Origin: Rhizobium sp. BK399
GTDB taxonomy: Bacteria > Pseudomonadota > Alphaproteobacteria > Rhizobiales > Rhizobiaceae
DNA: 64,000 nucleotides
Assembly (NCBI RefSeq): GCF_014194695.1
Contig: NZ_JACIAH010000005.1
Location: 1 to 64,000 of the forward strand
Direction: 5' to 3'
Position 1 is the stretch's first letter; each line of letters opens with the position of its first letter. The notes beneath the pieces are model-generated. The model did no database searches. It was not told the origin of the DNA and was given only the letters and a program-made list of their open reading frames with translations. A program made the translations under genes and the position numbers. This document shows positions 35,114 through 44,340 of the stretch, in pieces.

Positions 35114-36748
35114 TCAACCCTTCAAAATTCCGCCGGCGGAGATCACGGCCTCTGGCGTATCCACGTCCAGATGCGCCGCGTCCCCTATGTCGACATCGAC
35201 CACAGGCACTCCCGAGGTTTCGATGATGTGCCAGGCCCCAACGTCACCTTCCAGCCTCAGGACGGCATCGAACAGCGATTTGGGCAGAACCACCGGATTG
35301 CCGCGCTTGCCGCCCGACACGGCCCGGATAATCGATTGGCCGCTCGATTGCCGGAATGCTCCGATTAGCGCATCGAGATCACCAGTGGAAACACCCGGCA
35401 TATCAGCGAGCATGACCAAGATACCATCCGCGCTCCGCGCTTGTTCGACGGAAAATCCGGTCGCGAGCGACGAGGCCATACCGGAGGCGTAGTCCGGATT
35501 GTGAACAGTCGTGATGTTCAATCCGGATACAGCCGCTTCCAGAGCGTCCTTCCGGTGGCCGGTCACTACGACGACAGACGATGCCTGACTGCCGATCGCC
35601 GTCATGACGGATCTCCGAATGAGCGGCACCCCATCAAACTCAGCGAGCAACTTGTGCGGCCCGCCCTCGCCCATCCGGCTGGCCTTGCCAGCAGCGAGAA
35701 CCACGATCACGACCTCGCCGGCCGGGGCCGTTTGCGCTTCCGCTTCACGCAGGCGTGGCCGTGCTTGGATTTCCATCAGGAGACCTCCTACGCCCATGCC
35801 GCTGATATCGAGCGCACTCGGCTTCTCACCCGCGAGGATCCGATCGAGCACCCAGTCAAAGCCATTCTCTTTGGGGCTGCGTGCACAACCTGGCGCGCCG
35901 ATCACCGGCACATCGCCTATACGTCCGAGCACGAGCAAGTTGCCTGGATCGACAGGCATGCCAACCTGCACCACCTCACCTCCCGCCCGTCGAATCGCTT
36001 CGGGAATCACGTCTTCATCATCAATGACCGCAGACGCACCGAAAAGAATGATTAGTTTCGCCGCGGCGTCGGGCAAGCGTGATGCTGTCCGAAGTGCCTC
36101 GGCGACCGGCTCCACATCGTGCGCAACCCGTGCCTCTCTGACAAGCTGACTTCCGGATGCGGTAAGCCGGCGAGAAAGCACGCGCGCAGTCTTGTCCATC
36201 ACCGTGGGCTTGAGCGAAGGCAGTACCGTTGCGATCAATGACACCGATCGGCTGGCAAAGGGCTTGACCTCGAAAGCGGATGTGGCCCGCAGCACTTCGC
36301 AGGCCATGTCAAGCTTAGCGCCCGAAACAGCGAGCGGAATGATCTTGAACGTTGCGACCATGTCCCCGTTGCGGACGGGTACGTGGTCATTCAGGCAGGC
36401 AAGCGTGATGGCGGGATCGATCCTGTTCAGCCGATCAACGGTGCTTCGGTTCGCGACGAACAGGCCGTCCACGGTCGAGTACACATTCACGCGCCCGGTG
36501 GACGCTTCCGAGAAGCGCAGGTGATCAGGAGCGACGGCTCCCGCAAGTCGCCCTGCCGCCTCATCCTCACCGATGTCGCCGGGCTCGATGCGTGCCGCGA
36601 TCACATGCTCGATACCCTCGCCGATCAGCCGCTCAATGTCGGCAGATTCGATCTTGTGCCCCTTGGGCAGGTTGCCGCCTGCAAGCTTCACCGCATGGGC
36701 GAGAATCACGCCTTCGGCAACGTCGATGGAAAACGATCCGAATTTCAT
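35114..36748 (-). CDS. Fused MoeA/MogA-like and MobA-like (MocA-type) molybdenum cofactor protein
   Basis: A 544-residue fusion. The middle (about residues 175-330) is a MoCF-like molybdopterin-binding domain with ILFGASAVIDDEDVIPEAIRRAGG and MPVDPGNLLVLGRIGDVPVIGAPGCARS. The C-terminus (about 346-535) is a MobA-like nucleotidyltransferase with VLAAGKASRMGEGGPHKLL and MLADMPGVSTGDLDAL. The MobA part resembles MocA, which makes molybdopterin cytosine dinucleotide for xanthine dehydrogenase-type enzymes. It overlaps the XdhC-like gene by four bases. Its job in this operon is probably cofactor supply. Confidence 0.86.
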   Translation of the reverse strand: MKFGSFSIDVAEGVILAHAVKLAGGNLPKGHKIESADIERLIGEGIEHVIAARIEPGDIGEDEAAGRLAGAVAPDHLRFSEASTGRVNVYSTVDGLFVANRSTVDRLNRIDPAITLACLNDHVPVRNGDMVATFKIIPLAVSGAKLDMACEVLRATSAFEVKPFASRSVSLIATVLPSLKPTVMDKTARVLSRRLTASGSQLVREARVAHDVEPVAEALRTASRLPDAAAKLIILFGASAVIDDEDVIPEAIRRAGGEVVQVGMPVDPGNLLVLGRIGDVPVIGAPGCARSPKENGFDWVLDRILAGEKPSALDISGMGVGGLLMEIQARPRLREAEAQTAPAGEVVIVVLAAGKASRMGEGGPHKLLAEFDGVPLIRRSVMTAIGSQASSVVVVTGHRKDALEAAVSGLNITTVHNPDYASGMASSLATGFSVEQARSADGILVMLADMPGVSTGDLDALIGAFRQSSGQSIIRAVSGGKRGNPVVLPKSLFDAVLRLEGDVGAWHIIETSGVPVVDVDIGDAAHLDVDTPEAVISAGGILKG

Positions 36749-37449
36749 TTGTTATCACCGGTAGGTGATATTTCGCGGGTCCGCAGCGTATGGACGATCT
36801 CGGCGAGAATGGCGACCGCAATTTCCGCCGGGCTCGCTGCACCGATATTGAGCCCAATGGGTCCGCTGATCCTGGCAAGTGCAGCCTCGTCCACGCCCTC
36901 GGCACGCAGTCTTCCCAGGCGAGCCGCGTGCGTCTTGCGACTGCCGAGCGCACCGACGTAGAAACAGCCAATTCGCAACGCCTCGGTGATCGGAAAATCA
37001 TCGATCTTCGGGTCATGCGTGACGGCAACAAGCGCCGTATAGGCATCCAGCGGACGCTCCTTGAGCGCGTCCACCGGCCAATCAGCGGTCAAATCGATGC
37101 CGAGGAACCGTTCGGGCGTGGCGAAAGCCGTTCGTGGATCGATAATCCGGACATCGAAGCCGGCGAGAGATGCCATCTGTGCCAGAATCTGGCTGATGTG
37201 TACCGCGCCGATAACGACGATATGCGCCGGTGGCAGATGCACGTTTAGAAAGTAGCGGCGGCCATCGGCCTCGATCGACGTCGACCTTCCCGAACGAAAA
37301 GCAGCCTCGATGGCCAGTCCAAAGGAAGGGGAGACGGAATCCCCCTCGAGGACGACGCTATCGTCGCCGGTCTCGAGGTCGGTGAGCAGGATGGCGGCCC
37401 GGCGCGCCCGGCGCGCATCGTTGAGCTGTCCAAGATTTGTGGCATCCAT
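36745..37449 (-). CDS. XdhC/CoxF-type protein, C-terminal Rossmann part
   Basis: A 234-residue protein with the XdhC C-terminal Rossmann domain: HIVVIGAVHISQILAQMASLAGFDVRIIDPR near residue 75, then YVGALGSRKTHAARLGRLRAEG and a PIGLNIGAASPAEIAVAILAEI end. XdhC proteins bind molybdenum cofactor and insert it into xanthine dehydrogenase-type enzymes after sulfuration. Here the N-terminal XdhC/CoxI segment is a separate gene immediately upstream, so the usual single protein is split in two. Its ATG shares one base with the upstream gene's TGA. It begins at ATG 37449. Confidence 0.88.
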   Translation of the reverse strand: MDATNLGQLNDARRARRAAILLTDLETGDDSVVLEGDSVSPSFGLAIEAAFRSGRSTSIEADGRRYFLNVHLPPAHIVVIGAVHISQILAQMASLAGFDVRIIDPRTAFATPERFLGIDLTADWPVDALKERPLDAYTALVAVTHDPKIDDFPITEALRIGCFYVGALGSRKTHAARLGRLRAEGVDEAALARISGPIGLNIGAASPAEIAVAILAEIVHTLRTREISPTGDNK

Positions 37450-37778
37450 CAATCGAGCCTTTCGACGTAGACCCGGATCCGGCCGCCACAGGAAAGGCCG
37501 ACGCGCCACGCGGTCTCGTCAGCGACGCCGAACTCGAGCATCTTCGCCTTGCCCTCGGCAATAACGTCCAGGGCCTCAGCGATGACAGCGCCTTCGACAC
37601 ATCCTCCTGAAACAGACCCTTCGAAATTGCCGTCGCGGTCGACCACCAAATGGCTGCCGGCGGGCCGCGGGGCCGATCCCCACGTCTCGATTACCGTCGC
37701 TACCGCGACATCTCGCCCCGCTTTCCTCCAAGCTTCCGCCATCATCAACGGATCAAGGTCAAATGATGTCCCCGTCAT
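37449..37778 (-). CDS. XdhC/CoxI N-terminal domain protein
   Basis: A 109-residue protein equivalent to the N-terminal XdhC_CoxI domain. It has TWGSAPRPAGSHLVVDRDG near residue 32 and GSVSGGCVEGAVIAEA near 53, with the conserved Cys of the family (near residue 60), then SCGGRIRVYVERLD at the end. CoxI/XdhC proteins handle molybdenum cofactor for CO dehydrogenase-type enzymes. Its stop abuts the Rossmann gene. The stop of the VWA gene upstream overlaps it by four bases. Splitting of XdhC in two consecutive frames is normal in Cox-like operons. Confidence 0.86.
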   Translation of the reverse strand: MTGTSFDLDPLMMAEAWRKAGRDVAVATVIETWGSAPRPAGSHLVVDRDGNFEGSVSGGCVEGAVIAEALDVIAEGKAKMLEFGVADETAWRVGLSCGGRIRVYVERLD

Positions 37779-39034
37779 GCGATGCCTTTCAATGTTCCGA
37801 GGTACCGGCGCGGATCGTATGTTGTCGACCTGGTTGCACCGAGTGCTGCTGCGAGATCGTTCAATGATGATAGATTGTGGACCGGTCGGAATTCGTCAAC
37901 ATGCGGCAGCATTGCGCGCACGCCGCGCGCCCTTGGCTCGAAGCCGTCGAAACGCAACAGAGGATTGAGCCAGATCAATCGCCGGCAGGAACGGTGCAGG
38001 CGATCCATCTCAGCCGAGAGCAAATCGGTTCCTTCGCGTTCCAGGCCGTCCGTGATCAAAAGAACGACAGCGCCCTGCCCGAGCACGCGCCGAGCCCACA
38101 GCCGATTGAATTCCTGCAGCGTTTCGCCGATCCGCGTTCCTCCGGACCAATCCTTGACGGCGGCGGCGCATTCGTCCATCGCCTCGTCAGGATCCTTGTG
38201 TCGCATCTGGCGGGTGACGTTCGTGAGCCGCGTGCCGAATAGAAAGGTATGAACCCGCCTGCGCTTCTCCGTCAGCACGTGCAGAAAGTGCAAAAAAATG
38301 CGGGTGTACTGGCTCATGGAGCCGGAAATATCGGCGAGAACCACCAACGGTGGCTGCACCTCCCGAATCTCTCGATAGCGCGGCAAAATCAGCCCTGCTC
38401 CGCTGCGCAGGGCAGCCCGCATCGTCCCGCGGGGATCGACGCGCGAATGAACATGCGACGGTCGGAAGCGCCTAGTCCGTACCGTGTCCAGGGGTAACTG
38501 CAGTTTCCCGAGCGCCTTCTTGGCAGCGGCAATCTCCATCGCGGACATCTGGGCAAAGTCCATACGTCGGAAGACCTCGTTGCCCGACATGGTGAAGCGC
38601 GCATCGATCTCGATGTCAGGTTCATCGCGTGGCGGCTTCTCATTCTCTCGGTTCCCAAGGAGCGCGTCCGCAGCGCGGCTCGCGCCGGGTTTCGCCTTTT
38701 CACGGTCACGGGTATCCGGCGCACGGGGCGACATCATCGCGATCATCTTTGCGACGAGATCGCGCGAGTGCCAGAAGAGGCGGAACGCCTCGTCGAAGAC
38801 CGGTTTGTCTTCGTGGCGCTTGACGAAAACGGCAGAAAGTGCGGCGTGAAATTCCTCCCGCGATCCCATGCCGATCACCTCGACAGCCTCGATCGCATCG
38901 ACGATCGCCGCCGGTCCGATCTTCAGGCCGGCCTTGCGGAGCGCTCTAGCAAAGAAAACGATGTTGTCGGCGAATCGACCGCCTACCGGAGGAGGCGGAG
39001 CGACGATCTCATCCTGCCCGCTTCTCGGATCCAT
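37775..39034 (-). CDS. VWA-domain protein CoxE-like
   Basis: A 419-residue CoxE-type protein. The C-terminal half is a von Willebrand A domain with the MIDAS motif DISGSMSQY near residue 232 and a second metal-region LLITDGLERE near 330. The N-terminal half is a helical CoxE region. With the neighbouring MoxR/CoxD ATPase it forms the AAA/VWA pair that matures the molybdenum-copper centre of CO dehydrogenase in Oligotropha. The partner enzyme is not here. It overlaps the XdhC-N gene by four bases and is three bases from the ATPase gene. Confidence 0.87.
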   Translation of the reverse strand: MDPRSGQDEIVAPPPPVGGRFADNIVFFARALRKAGLKIGPAAIVDAIEAVEVIGMGSREEFHAALSAVFVKRHEDKPVFDEAFRLFWHSRDLVAKMIAMMSPRAPDTRDREKAKPGASRAADALLGNRENEKPPRDEPDIEIDARFTMSGNEVFRRMDFAQMSAMEIAAAKKALGKLQLPLDTVRTRRFRPSHVHSRVDPRGTMRAALRSGAGLILPRYREIREVQPPLVVLADISGSMSQYTRIFLHFLHVLTEKRRRVHTFLFGTRLTNVTRQMRHKDPDEAMDECAAAVKDWSGGTRIGETLQEFNRLWARRVLGQGAVVLLITDGLEREGTDLLSAEMDRLHRSCRRLIWLNPLLRFDGFEPRARGVRAMLPHVDEFRPVHNLSSLNDLAAALGATRSTTYDPRRYLGTLKGIA

Positions 39035-39037
39035 TTG

Positions 39038-39967
39038 TTACCCAGCCGCCTGCAGTTCGCTTTTGATGTCTTCGAGCACCCGCGCACCGTCGCTGCCTTG
39101 GATTCGAGCGATATCATCCTGATACTTCAATAGCGTCCCGATGGTGTCGGAGATCGTTTCCGGATCGAGCGCCAGGCGATCGAGTTCGGTTAGCGCTGTC
39201 GCCCAATCGATCGTCTCGGCAACCCCCGGATTCTTGAAGAGATCCAGCGTCCGAAGCCGCTGCACATAGGCGACGATCTGGGCGGACAGGGCGGCATTGC
39301 AGCCCGGCACCTTCCGGCGAATGATCTCGAGTTCCTGCGGAGCATCGGGATAATCAACCCAATGATACAGGCAGCGCCTCTTCAGGGCGTCGTGGACCTC
39401 GCGCGTCCGGTTCGTGGTGATGATGACAATCGGCGGTTCGGTCGCCCGGATCGTGCCAAGCTCAGGGATCGTAACCTGAAAGTCGGAAAGAACCTCTAGC
39501 AGAAAGGCCTCGAAGGCCTCATCGGTCCGGTCGAGTTCATCGATGAGGAATACCGGTGCCCGACCATTCGCGCTGGATAGAGCCTGCAGCACGGGCCGGC
39601 GGATCAGGTAACGCTCGGAAAAGATATCCGATTCGATCCTGTTTCTGTCGGTAAGCCCGGACGCTTCAGCGAGACGGATTTCCAGCATCTGCGCCGGATA
39701 GTTCCACTCATAGACGGCTGAGGCGATATCCAGCCCCTCGTAGCACTGCAGGCGGATCAGCGGTCGTCCCAAGGCCTTCGACAGGACCTTGGCGATCTCC
39801 GTCTTTCCAACGCCCGCCTCGCCCTCCAGGAACAGGGGGCGCTTCATTTTCAGGGCCAGGAAAAGGACCGTACCGAGGGCCCGCCCCGCCAGATAATTCT
39901 GATTGCCCAGCATCGCGATCGTTTCGTCGATCGACGACGGCAGCGGCGGATGAGCTTGATCCGACAT
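39038..39967 (-). CDS. MoxR-family AAA ATPase, CoxD-like
   Basis: A 309-residue MoxR-type ATPase. Walker A is GEAGVGKTEIAK near residues 50-61, Walker B is VFLIDELDRTDEAFE near 117, sensor 1 is IIITTNRTREVHDALKRR near 158, and the C-terminal lid continues to the end. MoxR proteins act as chaperone-like ATPases with a VWA partner, here the next gene. I start at ATG 39967 with GGAGG four bases away; an in-frame ATG 12 bases upstream is less likely. CoxD-like identity is inferred from position beside CoxE and XdhC genes. Confidence 0.88.
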   Translation of the reverse strand: MSDQAHPPLPSSIDETIAMLGNQNYLAGRALGTVLFLALKMKRPLFLEGEAGVGKTEIAKVLSKALGRPLIRLQCYEGLDIASAVYEWNYPAQMLEIRLAEASGLTDRNRIESDIFSERYLIRRPVLQALSSANGRAPVFLIDELDRTDEAFEAFLLEVLSDFQVTIPELGTIRATEPPIVIITTNRTREVHDALKRRCLYHWVDYPDAPQELEIIRRKVPGCNAALSAQIVAYVQRLRTLDLFKNPGVAETIDWATALTELDRLALDPETISDTIGTLLKYQDDIARIQGSDGARVLEDIKSELQAAG

Positions 39968-39988
39968 GTTTCCTCCCATTTCGGGAAG

Positions 39989-40489
39989 TTATAGCGTGTG
40001 ATAGTCGCGGTTCATATAGACAAGCGCAGGCTTCGCCTCGTTGTAGCGGACGGCTACGACCTCACCGAAAATGATGTGGTGCGTCGACATTTCCTTGATC
40101 TCGCTTACACGGCAATCGAAGGAGGCAAGCGCATCGCGAAGAACGGGCGCCCCGGTCACGAGCCTGTCGAAGGCGCCCGTCTGGAACCGTTGGTCGTTTG
40201 TCAGTTGGGCGCGGCCGGAAAAGGCATCAGCAAGCGCCTGATGGTGCGCCGCCAGCGTATTCAACGCAAAGATGCCGCTCCGGAAGAAAATGTCATTCTT
40301 CGGATTGCTGTTGTTCAAGCATACCAGAACGGTCGCAGGGTCATCCGATACGGAGCAAGCGGCGGTGATCGTCACGCCGCGGCGCTCCTCGCCGATTGCC
40401 GTCGTCACGAGTTGCACATGGCCCCCAAAGCGGCTCATCGCATCCCGGTAGAGGCGCGGATCGATCGGTTGTTTGTTCAACAAATGCAT
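39989..40489 (-). CDS. Flavin reductase-like domain protein
   Basis: A 166-residue protein of the flavin reductase/RutF-like split-barrel family. RDAMSRFGGHVQLVTTAIGEERRGVTITAACSVSDDPATVLVCLNNSN is the flavin-binding block, and ALNTLAAHHQALADAFSG and STHHIIFGEVVAV follow. Such proteins reduce FMN/FAD with NAD(P)H to serve monooxygenases, but some use flavin differently. It is the first gene of the Cox-like operon, 21 bases before the MoxR gene. No oxygenase partner is visible in the window. Confidence 0.86.
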   Translation of the reverse strand: MHLLNKQPIDPRLYRDAMSRFGGHVQLVTTAIGEERRGVTITAACSVSDDPATVLVCLNNSNPKNDIFFRSGIFALNTLAAHHQALADAFSGRAQLTNDQRFQTGAFDRLVTGAPVLRDALASFDCRVSEIKEMSTHHIIFGEVVAVRYNEAKPALVYMNRDYHTL

Positions 40490-40652
40490 TCTCCATCCGG
40501 CATTGCCGGGTTGTCGTTTCCTTTAATATGAAGGTGATCTCTTACGTTTTCTACAAAAGCCGGGCGAAAAGCTTCCTCATTGTGCGTTTTTCTTTGACGA
40601 TCGATGCCGGACGGATAAAAGAGCAGACAAACGACAGGAACCGGCATCTTTA

Positions 40653-41735
40653 ATGAATACTTTGCGTGGCCTAGCACTTCTGCCGATGCTGCTCCTTGCG
40701 GCCGGAGAATGCCATGCTGCCGGCCTAATCGTTGGTATCGTAGCGCCGCAGAATGGCAATCTCGCGCCAATTGGTGCTCAGATCATCGCCGGTGCGAGTG
40801 CCAAGGTCCAGCAGGACGGCGACACGATCGTCACGATCGATGAGACGTGCGCGGAAAACAGCGGTGCAGCGATCGCCGATGCCCTGATCAATGCCAAGGT
40901 TCAGGTTGCCGTGGGCTTTCTCTGCAGCGAGACTCTTGAAGGCGCGCTGCCGAAGCTGAAGGACGCAAATATCCCGGCGATCACCGTCTCTGTGCGTTCG
41001 CGCATCCTTATGGAAGATGCGCTGAAGAACGGCTGGCCACTCTACCGGCTTGCGCCTGCCGATGGAGCCGAGGCAGAAAAGATCATCGACGTAATCCTGC
41101 GCGAGTGGGCCGCCGCGCCGATCGCGCTGATCGAGGATGGAACTATCCATGGTCGCGAACTGACGGAAGCGATCCGCAATGCGCTCGAGGAAAAGGGTCT
41201 CAAGCCGGTCTTTACCGACACATATCGACCCGGCCAGGAGCAACAGGTCGCGCTCGTGCGACGGCTTCGGAAGGCCGGGGCGACTAAGGTCTTCGTCGGT
41301 GGAGACCGTAGCGACGTTGCGGTCATCGCACGGGATGCTGCGGCCGAGAAAATCCACCTCGATATTCTGGGTGGTGACGCAATGCAGGCTGCCGACCAGC
41401 CGCTCGCGCTGGCGGATGGCGTTCTCGCCGTCGCCCTGCCCGACTACGCGGCGCGCCCGGAGGCAAAGGCTGTGGTCGACTCGTTCCGAGCGCGCGGTGT
41501 CGAGCCTGAAGGCTATGTGCTGCCTGCCTATGCGGCCGTGGAAATCGCGACGAAGGCGGCCAGCGATGCTGGCGCGGATGACAGGCCGATCGCCCAGCAC
41601 ATTGGCGGAACAGCCTTCGAAACTGTCATCGGGAAAATTGCTTTCAATGCCGGCCACGAACTGGCCGACAACCCATACCGCCTGCTGCAGTGGCAGGCCG
41701 GTTCGTTCGTCCCGGCAAGTACACCGATCGAGTAG
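40653..41735 (+). CDS. Periplasmic ABC-transporter substrate-binding protein, branched-chain amino-acid type
   Basis: A 360-residue periplasmic binding protein of the LivJ/type I superfamily. An N-terminal signal peptide (residues 1-22, hydrophobic core LALLPMLLLAAG, then Ala-x-Ala-like cleavage) is followed by IVGIVAPQNGNLAPIGAQIIAGA and RLAPADGAEAEKIIDVI. The C-terminus LLQWQAGSFVP is typical. No permease or ATPase genes are adjacent, so it is an orphan binding protein or works with transporters elsewhere. The ligand cannot be inferred. It is followed by rpe after 39 bases. Confidence 0.8.
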   Translation: MNTLRGLALLPMLLLAAGECHAAGLIVGIVAPQNGNLAPIGAQIIAGASAKVQQDGDTIVTIDETCAENSGAAIADALINAKVQVAVGFLCSETLEGALPKLKDANIPAITVSVRSRILMEDALKNGWPLYRLAPADGAEAEKIIDVILREWAAAPIALIEDGTIHGRELTEAIRNALEEKGLKPVFTDTYRPGQEQQVALVRRLRKAGATKVFVGGDRSDVAVIARDAAAEKIHLDILGGDAMQAADQPLALADGVLAVALPDYAARPEAKAVVDSFRARGVEPEGYVLPAYAAVEIATKAASDAGADDRPIAQHIGGTAFETVIGKIAFNAGHELADNPYRLLQWQAGSFVPASTPIE

Positions 41736-41774
41736 CGTCGTGCGCTTCGGCATGAGTTTTAGGGAGAGATTACA

Positions 41775-42455
41775 ATGACCACGCCCATTCGGATCGCGCC
41801 ATCGGTCCTTGCTGCCGACTTCGCCAAGCTCGGCCAGGAAGTACGCGATGTAACCGCGGCTGGAGCCGACTGGATCCACCTCGACGTTATGGACGGTCAC
41901 TTTGTCCCGAACATCTCTTTCGGCCCCGACGTGATCAAGTCGTTGCGCTCCTACACGGATGCCGTATTCGATTGCCATTTGATGATCGCGCCGGTCGATC
42001 CGTATCTCGAGGCATTCGCAAAGGCTGGCTGCGACCGCATCACCGTCCACGCCGAAGCCGGTCCACATCTCCACCGCTCGCTTCAGACTATCCGAGGGCT
42101 CGGCAAGAAAGTCGGCGTGACGATCAATCCAGCGACGCCACTTTCGGCGATCGAGAACGTACTCGATGACGTTGACCTGATCCTCATCATGTCCGTCAAC
42201 CCCGGTTTCGGTGGGCAGAAATTCATTCCTGCCATGGCCGACAAGATTGCCGCCGCACGGTCACTGATCGGTGATAGGCCGATCGATCTTGAGGTGGATG
42301 GTGGCGTGACGGTAGAAACCGCGCCGGTCATCGGCAAGGCCGGCGGCAACGTTCTCGTGGCAGGGTCGGCGATTTTCAAGGGAGGCTCGGTGGAGTCCTA
42401 CAAGGCAGCGATCAGTGCGCTGCGGGCTGCCGCGGAAGGCAAATCGAAGTCGTGA
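41775..42455 (+). CDS. rpe: Ribulose-phosphate 3-epimerase
   Basis: A 226-residue TIM-barrel enzyme that interconverts ribulose-5-phosphate and xylulose-5-phosphate in the pentose phosphate pathway and Calvin cycle. Conserved segments are [33 protein letters not shown] near residues 34-52, [20 protein letters not shown] near 140, and DGGVTVETA near 176, with the metal-binding His/Asp residues in these blocks. GGGAGAG precedes the ATG. The membrane-protein gene that follows starts 17 bases after its stop. Confidence 0.96.
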   Translation: MTTPIRIAPSVLAADFAKLGQEVRDVTAAGADWIHLDVMDGHFVPNISFGPDVIKSLRSYTDAVFDCHLMIAPVDPYLEAFAKAGCDRITVHAEAGPHLHRSLQTIRGLGKKVGVTINPATPLSAIENVLDDVDLILIMSVNPGFGGQKFIPAMADKIAAARSLIGDRPIDLEVDGGVTVETAPVIGKAGGNVLVAGSAIFKGGSVESYKAAISALRAAAEGKSKS

Positions 42456-42471
42456 CGAAAGCAGGCCGTCT

Positions 42472-42963
42472 TTGATCTCCGAGCGGCTGAAGGCGGCTCG
42501 CCCATCTTTCCCCGAGCTCTTTGTCGGCGCTCCCCTCTGGGGCACGCAGATGCTGATATCGGCAATGGCCGCCCTCTATCTCAGGAACGGGATGGAGACG
42601 GCGCATGTCCGCGACCTCGCAATACTCTACTTTGCGGGCGGTTTGCTGGCATGGCCATTCGTGTTGCCTCTGGCGCGCTTCTTTGCGCATCGACGATCCC
42701 TGGAGACACGCTTTGCCGCATTCTTCGTAGCACTGGCCGCCGGCACCATTCTGATGACAGCCTTTCTCTTTGCCATGGACTACCGTGTCTTCTACTCCGC
42801 ATGGCATGCGCCATTCGGATCTCTGACATGGGTATTTCAATTCGCCTTTACCGGCGCCAGCGCCGTCTATCAGTTCGCGGTGCTGGGGCTGCGGCTGTTT
42901 CTTCCGCTCGGCCTTGTCTGCCTTTTCGGCACCAGCTTTGCGCTTGCAAAACGGATGCGTTGA
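42472..42963 (+). CDS. Hypothetical multi-spanning membrane protein
   Basis: A 163-residue protein with about four to five hydrophobic segments: TQMLISAMAALYL, LAILYFAGGLLAWPFVLPL, FAAFFVALAAGTILMTAFLF, and a long VFQFAFTGASAVYQFAVLG followed by FLPLGLVCLFGTSFAL. No family is recognised. It has no ATG near the expected start; TTG 42472 is my best choice, with only a weak AGG ribosome signal. It lies between rpe and purB, close enough to be co-transcribed with rpe. It is conserved-looking in composition but unassigned. Confidence 0.65.
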   Translation: MISERLKAARPSFPELFVGAPLWGTQMLISAMAALYLRNGMETAHVRDLAILYFAGGLLAWPFVLPLARFFAHRRSLETRFAAFFVALAAGTILMTAFLFAMDYRVFYSAWHAPFGSLTWVFQFAFTGASAVYQFAVLGLRLFLPLGLVCLFGTSFALAKRMR

Positions 42964-43026
42964 GATTGCCGCCTGTCTTTGCTACAGGGGCGCCAGCATT
43001 CCCTTTATGAACGAAAGCAGGAAGCC

Positions 43027-44334
43027 ATGATCCCGCGCTACTCCCGACCTGAGATGGTCGCCATCTGGTCGCCTGAGACCAAATTTCGCATCTGGTTCGA
43101 GATCGAGGCTCACGCCTGCGATGCGCTCGCCGAACTGGGCGTCATTCCGAAATCCGCCGCCAAGACGATATGGGAACGCGGTGGTGCCGCCACGTTCGAT
43201 GTTGCGCGCATCGATGAAATCGAAGCCGTCACCAAGCACGACGTCATCGCCTTCCTGACGCACCTTTCTGAAATCGTCGGCCCTGATGCCCGCTTCGTCC
43301 ATCAGGGGATGACCTCTTCGGATGTTCTCGACACCACGCTGAATATCCAGCTCGTGCGCGCGGCTGACATCCTGCTCGCCGACATGGACCGGGTGCTTGC
43401 GGCATTGAAGGCACGTGCGTTTGAACACAAGGACACCATCCGCATCGGGCGCAGCCACGGCATTCATGCCGAGCCAACGACCATGGGGCTGACCCTGGCG
43501 CGCTTCTACGCCGAGATGAGCCGCAACCGCGCGCGTCTCGTGGCCGCGCGTGCCGAAATCGCCACCGGCGCGGTTTCTGGCGCAGTCGGCACCTTCGCCA
43601 ATATCGACCCGCGGGTCGAGGAACACGTTTGCGCCAAGCTCGGCCTGCTTCCAGAACCCGTTTCGACACAGGTCATTCCGCGCGATCGGCACGCGATGTT
43701 CTTCGCTACGCTCGGCGTGATCGCGTCCTCCATAGAAAACGTCGCGATCGAGATCCGTCACATGCAGCGCACGGAAGTTCTGGAGGCTGAGGAATACTTC
43801 TCGCCTGGCCAGAAAGGCTCTTCCGCGATGCCGCACAAGCGTAATCCGGTATTGACCGAAAACCTCACAGGTCTGGCGCGGCTGGTCCGGATGTCGGTTG
43901 TTCCGGCCATGGAAAACGTTGCCCTCTGGCACGAGCGCGATATCAGCCATTCCAGCGTCGAGCGCGCCATTGGGCCCGACACGACGATCACGCTCGACTT
44001 CGCCCTGAACCGGCTGGCGGGTGTCATCGAGAAGCTCGTCGTCTATCCTGACAACATGATGAAGAATCTCGACAAGTTCCGCGGCCTCGTGCATTCCCAG
44101 CGCGTGCTTCTGGCGCTGACGCAGGCGGGCGTGTCGCGTGAAGATGCCTACCGACTCGTTCAGCGCAACGCGATGAAGGTTTGGGAGGAAGGCAAGGACT
44201 TCCTCGAGGAGCTACTGGCCGATGCAGAGGTCCGGGCTGCGTTGTCCGAGGAAGAAATCCGAGAAAAGTTCGACCTCGGCTACCACACAAAACATGTGGA
44301 TACGATCTTCCGGCGCGTCTTCGGCGCCGCCTGA
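43027..44334 (+). CDS. purB: Adenylosuccinate lyase
   Basis: A 435-residue fumarase/aspartase-superfamily lyase acting twice in purine synthesis, releasing fumarate from SAICAR and from adenylosuccinate. IPRYSRPEMVAIWS opens it; EAVTKHDVIAFLTHLSE and QGMTSSDVLDT form the active site near residues 65-100; GSSAMPHKRNPVLTENL near residue 262 is the signature loop. AGGAAG precedes the ATG. A perfect intrinsic terminator follows 16 bases after the stop, inside the convergent gene. It is the fifth purine gene of this window, after purC, S, Q and L. Confidence 0.97.
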   Translation: MIPRYSRPEMVAIWSPETKFRIWFEIEAHACDALAELGVIPKSAAKTIWERGGAATFDVARIDEIEAVTKHDVIAFLTHLSEIVGPDARFVHQGMTSSDVLDTTLNIQLVRAADILLADMDRVLAALKARAFEHKDTIRIGRSHGIHAEPTTMGLTLARFYAEMSRNRARLVAARAEIATGAVSGAVGTFANIDPRVEEHVCAKLGLLPEPVSTQVIPRDRHAMFFATLGVIASSIENVAIEIRHMQRTEVLEAEEYFSPGQKGSSAMPHKRNPVLTENLTGLARLVRMSVVPAMENVALWHERDISHSSVERAIGPDTTITLDFALNRLAGVIEKLVVYPDNMMKNLDKFRGLVHSQRVLLALTQAGVSREDAYRLVQRNAMKVWEEGKDFLEELLADAEVRAALSEEEIREKFDLGYHTKHVDTIFRRVFGAA

Positions 44335-44340
44335 GTTGGA

